Source of the DNA: JANXDG01 sp964561135
Lineage (GTDB): Bacteria > Elusimicrobiota > Endomicrobiia > DTEH01
DNA: 15,428 nt
Direction of reading: 5' to 3'
NCBI GenBank assembly: GCA_964561135.1
Contig: CAZLOB010000074.1
Coordinates: 1 to 15,428 of the forward strand
Shown piece after piece: positions 13,801-15,428 of this stretch. Under the pieces are notes generated by a model. The model was given only the letters and a program-made list of their open reading frames with translations, made no database searches and had not been told where the DNA came from. Positions within the stretch are counted from its first letter, which is position 1, and each line of letters starts with the position of its first letter. The translations under genes were made by a program, and so were the position numbers.

Positions 13801-14643
13801 AGGATAAATATCTAATGTGTCAGGGACAACTGTGGAATATGCGATTGCGTATCTACCATCAGGGATGTTATATAACCCGCTTGATGACCATAAAGAGAAC
13901 CTATCATTTGCAGGCGATGTCCAATTAAGTTTTATTGTTCCTACACCACCATAACTTGCAACAAGGTCTGTAACTCTTGACGGTGGTTCAATACTAGCAG
14001 GAACATATGTCTCAACAACAGTCGGTGTTGACTGGTTGTAATATCTGTCTCGTGCTGAAACACCGATATAAATTTTTTCACCTTTTGGTAAACCAGTAAT
14101 AATAATTTTGTCTGTAATCCCGTAGGTGAGCCGATATTTTTCTTCAGGTGCTGGGATACCAAAACCTAACGGATATAATTCAAAAGTTTGTCCTTTTGCT
14201 TGATTTGGTAGTTCCCAGATATGGTTTGTGAACACTTTTTGAGCATCGTCCCACCATGACCATAAGCCATCTACATTGCCAAGGTCATATCCACGAGTTG
14301 TTGTGTCATATTTTATAACATAAGAAAATACATAAGTATCAGGATGGATATCATAAACTTCAGGATCTTTTGGTGCGGTCCATGTTAGTTCAACCCTGCC
14401 ACCAAGTTCATCACCCGGATATACACTACTTACTAATCTTGGATTTGCAACAAGATCTTCAATTCTTTCAGGCGAGATTTTCTCTCCCCGTATTTTAACT
14501 ATAACAGAGCCACTGTCATGTTCAGCAGCGTAAACTAAAGAAGATACACCATACTTGCCAACAACAGGAGTTATACAAATATTTACCACTGTATAACTCC
14601 AGACAACCACAGGTATGATGTATCTTCTAATTTTTTCGTTCAT
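10855..14643 (-). CDS. Large secreted fibronectin type III protein with C-terminal FlgD-Ig/sorting-like domain
   Basis: The 1262-residue protein starts with a basic, hydrophobic signal peptide (about 1-40, ending SLVYAAEH). About eight fibronectin-III-like domains follow, with approximate limits 60-215 (with a long insertion), 222-350, 357-463, 467-573, 577-678, 683-792, 796-896 and 903-1015. They show repeated hallmarks such as LxWxxP strands, TxYYxxxxxxD, and domain ends like NNKSTSTITVYT and NKSTSTVLSVFT. Residues 1016-1165 are a beta-rich region I do not recognise. Residues 1168-1262 form a FlgD-Ig domain with KIRIYDVN, YWDGKDFSG and VIPGVYIYQV, ending KGSIIVAR, much like type IX secretion C-terminal domains. 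It is probably an exported adhesin or surface-layer-like protein using the PorV-like barrel encoded next to it; that link is inferred. The ATG at 14641-14643 has no Shine-Dalgarno, a stop lies five codons upstream in frame, and a composite hairpin ends 18 bp upstream. Confidence 0.8.
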   Translation of the reverse strand: MNEKIRRYIIPVVVWSYTVVNICITPVVGKYGVSSLVYAAEHDSGSVIVKIRGEKISPERIEDLVANPRLVSSVYPGDELGGRVELTWTAPKDPEVYDIHPDTYVFSYVIKYDTTTRGYDLGNVDGLWSWWDDAQKVFTNHIWELPNQAKGQTFELYPLGFGIPAPEEKYRLTYGITDKIIITGLPKGEKIYIGVSARDRYYNQSTPTVVETYVPASIEPPSRVTDLVASYGGVGTIKLNWTSPANDRFSLWSSSGLYNIPDGRYAIAYSTVVPDTLDIYPEDISTKWPSAEIIYIDTSTLCFVPQEFRVTGLLLQEGTTAIGYYFLLWTSDEWNNKKNWSLRSNLAGYGLVAPDYVRNIVVYSSASVDPNIGSYAVLSWINPKDEDIPIDGVKIYYSTTNYTIKENYFVKLTTTPNQLVETHHIQLLPRHWYYYVLLSYNLAGSRPWTADVIAKTYTEYDLIAPDKVSMLTGFADASDDKGVYISLSWVLPDKELYQNKDFYIDGRIEILYSTTSFNTDTSLVLLPNTTQNFVLTGLIPYTTYFISVITADGGNNKSTSTITVYTPYDPYAPVPPKLLSYEVLASTDETIGSYVKLSLRNSDDRDLKEIRIYYSTKGFVKENYILTDNNLPKAQYDILLKQLYPRTSYYFTLVSYDVTNRFSYDAFYGPIYIDKDILAPEVPSNISLITDAKPESQPYGSYVKINFIKPDEQKYRNFDLVGYEIYASSSSEIPYEDQSAIHYVVDKETTSVELLNLEQHTTYYVTIHSVDPVGNKSTSTVLSVFTWKDLVPPQAAKLNISTYTVSIDPEEGVKVKISARVGPEKDIDEAVVEISDNEKFVNIVSSSIIKPLRANLEKELLFSKLDVGTTYYIRCKVYDWSRNVAVSTITWFVILPPDDTIPLYPVSIKVEIKENKLALQWQKVAHHYKITTKEIEKFVGINNLGPAKPTTFELYKYKIMYKFDLTNDNEEWQELISLSPNINSAEVELKEGFYKVVSYDITGNKNSSLIVDHKLNYYVYENDVYVKLPKENAKQVVSTPYYHTVIDYPSEAKGKIIKVYSVNFGLLNEEQKKIVYNDFTEFTLENIIGVKYKVENNKAKFVVSNKVFEIDENKVGTKVAFYVFDGKEFVRATTYVDKEKQVVYYKSKILSKVQLRNIETTDEFNFIEAKPKVITPDTSPNENDVVFFVFNNPKGSEVKIRIYDVNLVLVWETTTKDDSSTIGSYIYWDGKDFSGKYVIPGVYIYQVECEGKKYKGSIIVAR

Positions 14644-14661
14644 GTTAATTACGGACTAACA

Positions 14662-14720
14662 CAGGGTGGCACAAGGTTGTAATTTTTACCCCCGTAGAGA
14701 TAGACCCCTGTGCCACCCTG
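14662..14720 (+). repeat. Composite inverted repeat, copy E (arm type I)
   Basis: Arms CAGGGTGGCACA (14662-14673) and TGTGCCACCCTG (14709-14720) are identical to those of copy A. The core at 14690-14708 is CCCCGTAGAGATAGACCCC, one base off. The element lies in the leader of the fibronectin-III gene, its near end 18 bp from the ATG. Confidence 0.85.
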
Positions 14721-14741
14721 AAAATTAAAAAAATAAAAACA

Positions 14742-14798
14742 GCCACAGGAAGGATACCCCCGTACAGGCAGACCCCTGTGCCTTTTCCTTCCTGTGGC
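14742..14798 (+). repeat. Composite inverted repeat, copy F (arm type II)
   Basis: Arms GCCACAGGAAGGA (14742-14754) and TCCTTCCTGTGGC (14786-14798) are perfect over 13 bp and share GCCACAGGAAG with copy D. The core at 14758-14776, CCCCGTACAGGCAGACCCC, has two changes and is followed by TGTGCC. Confidence 0.85.
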
Positions 14799-14802
14799 GT
14801 AA

Positions 14803-14830
14803 CCCCGTAGAGATAGACCCCTTGTGCCTG
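14803..14830 (+). repeat. Composite repeat, copy G (core without arms)
   Basis: CCCCGTAGAGATAGACCCC (14803-14821) is followed by TTGTGCCTGG, starting 4 bp after copy F. No flanking inverted arms are seen. It shares the G-to-A change of copy E 113 bp away, which suggests local duplication. Confidence 0.75.
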
Positions 14831-14832
14831 GT

Positions 14833-15017
14833 TTAAAACAATAGAAAATAAATTTAGTTTGCTAAACAAAAGATTATTTGTTTCAGAATAATTATTTCGT
14901 TTTATGGTTGGACAATAAATGGAATTAAAAAAATTATAAATTTTTAAAAAGTATGAAGAGATATGGAAGGTAAATAAAGTATAAAGACAAAAATATGTTA
15001 AAAACCAAAAGTTTTTT
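14833..15017. other. AT-rich gene-free stretch upstream of the fibronectin-III gene
   Basis: I see no gene here. It would contain the promoter of the large surface-protein gene, but no convincing -35/-10 pair stands out. A minus-strand reading frame stays open across 14645-15022, but it begins in one repeat copy and passes through three others, so I do not regard it as a gene. Confidence 0.5.
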
Positions 15018-15043
15018 GGCACAGGGGTCTACCTCTACGGGGG
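15018..15043 (-). repeat. Composite repeat, copy H (core in opposite orientation)
   Basis: GGCACA followed by GGGGTCTACCTCTACGGGG (core 15024-15042) is the exact reverse complement of the consensus core plus TGTGCC. It is the only copy in this orientation. No inverted arms are visible around it, and T/A-rich sequence follows. Confidence 0.8.
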
Positions 15044-15099
15044 ATTTTTTTTATTTTAAAATAAAATTTATTTTTTATGTTTTCATTTTTATTTCCTTT

Positions 15100-15117
15100 G
15101 CAAGGCTAAAGCCTTGC
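15100..15117. repeat. REP-like palindrome GCAAGGCT-AA-AGCCTTGC
   Basis: Perfect 8-bp arms surround a 2-nt loop, followed by CCTACA and, after a short AT stretch, a run of seven T. A worn relative lies at 8750-8778. The T-run is too far for a standard terminator on the plus strand, and no plus-strand gene precedes it, so a dispersed REP-type element is more likely. Confidence 0.6.
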
Positions 15118-15186
15118 CCTACAGATATATTCTTTTTTTCTTGTCCTATAAATATATTTTTTCATGTTTTCGTATGGCAAACCCTT

Positions 15187-15228
15187 TAATTTTTGTAATT
15201 CTTGTATTTAATTCTTGTAATTCTTGTA
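15187..15228. repeat. Short imperfect tandem repeat of ATTCTTGTA
   Basis: About four imperfect units of (A)ATTCTTGTA lie side by side, immediately before the 26-bp palindrome. Units are 9-13 bp apart. No coding role is evident. Confidence 0.5.
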
Positions 15229-15251
15229 GCCGACCCTTAAGGGTCGGCTAC
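15226..15251. repeat. Perfect 26-bp palindrome
   Basis: GTAGCCGACCCTT is followed directly by its exact reverse complement AAGGGTCGGCTAC, with no loop. It is far more GC-rich than its surroundings. It is not followed by a T-run on either strand, which argues against a simple terminator; a dispersed repeat or a dimer binding site are alternatives. Confidence 0.85.
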
Positions 15252-15428
15252 GGATATAATATGTTGTTGACTTAACAAACAACACGGGTTTTTATAATTT
15301 CAGTAAAACACAAAGTAAGCAAGCAGAATCAACCACGAAGTACAAACACTTACATTTTGCTTTTTTTATAAACTACAACACAGCATGCCTATGAGCTAAA
15401 AATGCACAATGGAAGAATATACGTGTGG
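15252..15428. other. Gene-free right end of the window
   Basis: No gene is visible on either strand. A plus-strand TATAAT at 15293-15298 has TTGACT 20 bp upstream and TTAACA 15 bp upstream; neither spacing is good, so a promoter reading out of the window to the right is only a possibility. Confidence 0.3.

Noticed and set aside
14645..15022. A 125-codon minus-strand reading frame upstream of the fibronectin-III gene
   Set aside because: It starts with GTG inside repeat copy H and reads straight through copies E, F and G; the peptide repeats QG-type translations of the cores. It is a by-product of repeats with few stops, not a gene.
15267..15298. A plus-strand promoter reading out of the right edge
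   Set aside because: TATAAT is good, but the candidate -35 boxes are at 20 and 15 bp, and no gene start follows within the window.

Overview
The window is strongly AT-rich and every recognisable protein gene lies on the minus strand, so transcription runs from high to low coordinates. The organism looks like an uncultivated, low-GC, Gram-negative bacterium: it carries an outer-membrane beta-barrel of the PorV/UPF0164 type and secreted proteins ending in FlgD-like Ig domains, alongside the standard bacterial rpsP-trmD ribosome operon. Fibronectin-III surface proteins of this style are common in Elusimicrobiota and FCB-type candidate phyla, but the sequence alone does not settle the phylum.

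Layout by coordinate. 1-480 is the N-terminal part of a polyprenyl glycosylphosphotransferase (surface polysaccharide initiation) that runs off the window. 772-4065 is a seven-gene operon in transcription order rpsP, khpA, rimM, trmD, rplS, rnhB, yraN, with 4-bp ATGA overlaps at two junctions and a near-consensus sigma-70 promoter at 4110-4138. Just upstream lies a decayed PsiE-like gene (4156-4475). 4484-8187 is a second tight cluster in transcription order truB, a 32-codon small ORF, a fused hexulose-6-phosphate synthase/RraA-like enzyme, a short MetE-like protein and a nitroreductase. truB, the small ORF, the fusion and the MetE-like gene are joined by successive 4-bp overlaps.

8228-14643 is a cell-surface region: a small secreted FlgD-Ig protein, a PorV-like outer-membrane barrel with a periplasmic-type tail, and a 1262-residue secreted fibronectin-III protein that ends in a FlgD-Ig/type IX-like C-terminal domain. 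Together they suggest an outer-membrane export route and its cargo.

The most unusual feature is non-coding. Eight copies of a 19-bp core (CCCCGTAGAGGTAGACCCC and variants) lie between 8818 and 15043. At least six sit in the loop of a long inverted repeat, and the arms come in three different sequences while the loop core stays the same. These elements fill the gaps on both sides of the two large surface genes. The right end adds two other GC-rich palindromes, one a perfect 26-bp palindrome, that look like REP-type dispersed elements, and no gene is seen from 14644 to the end.
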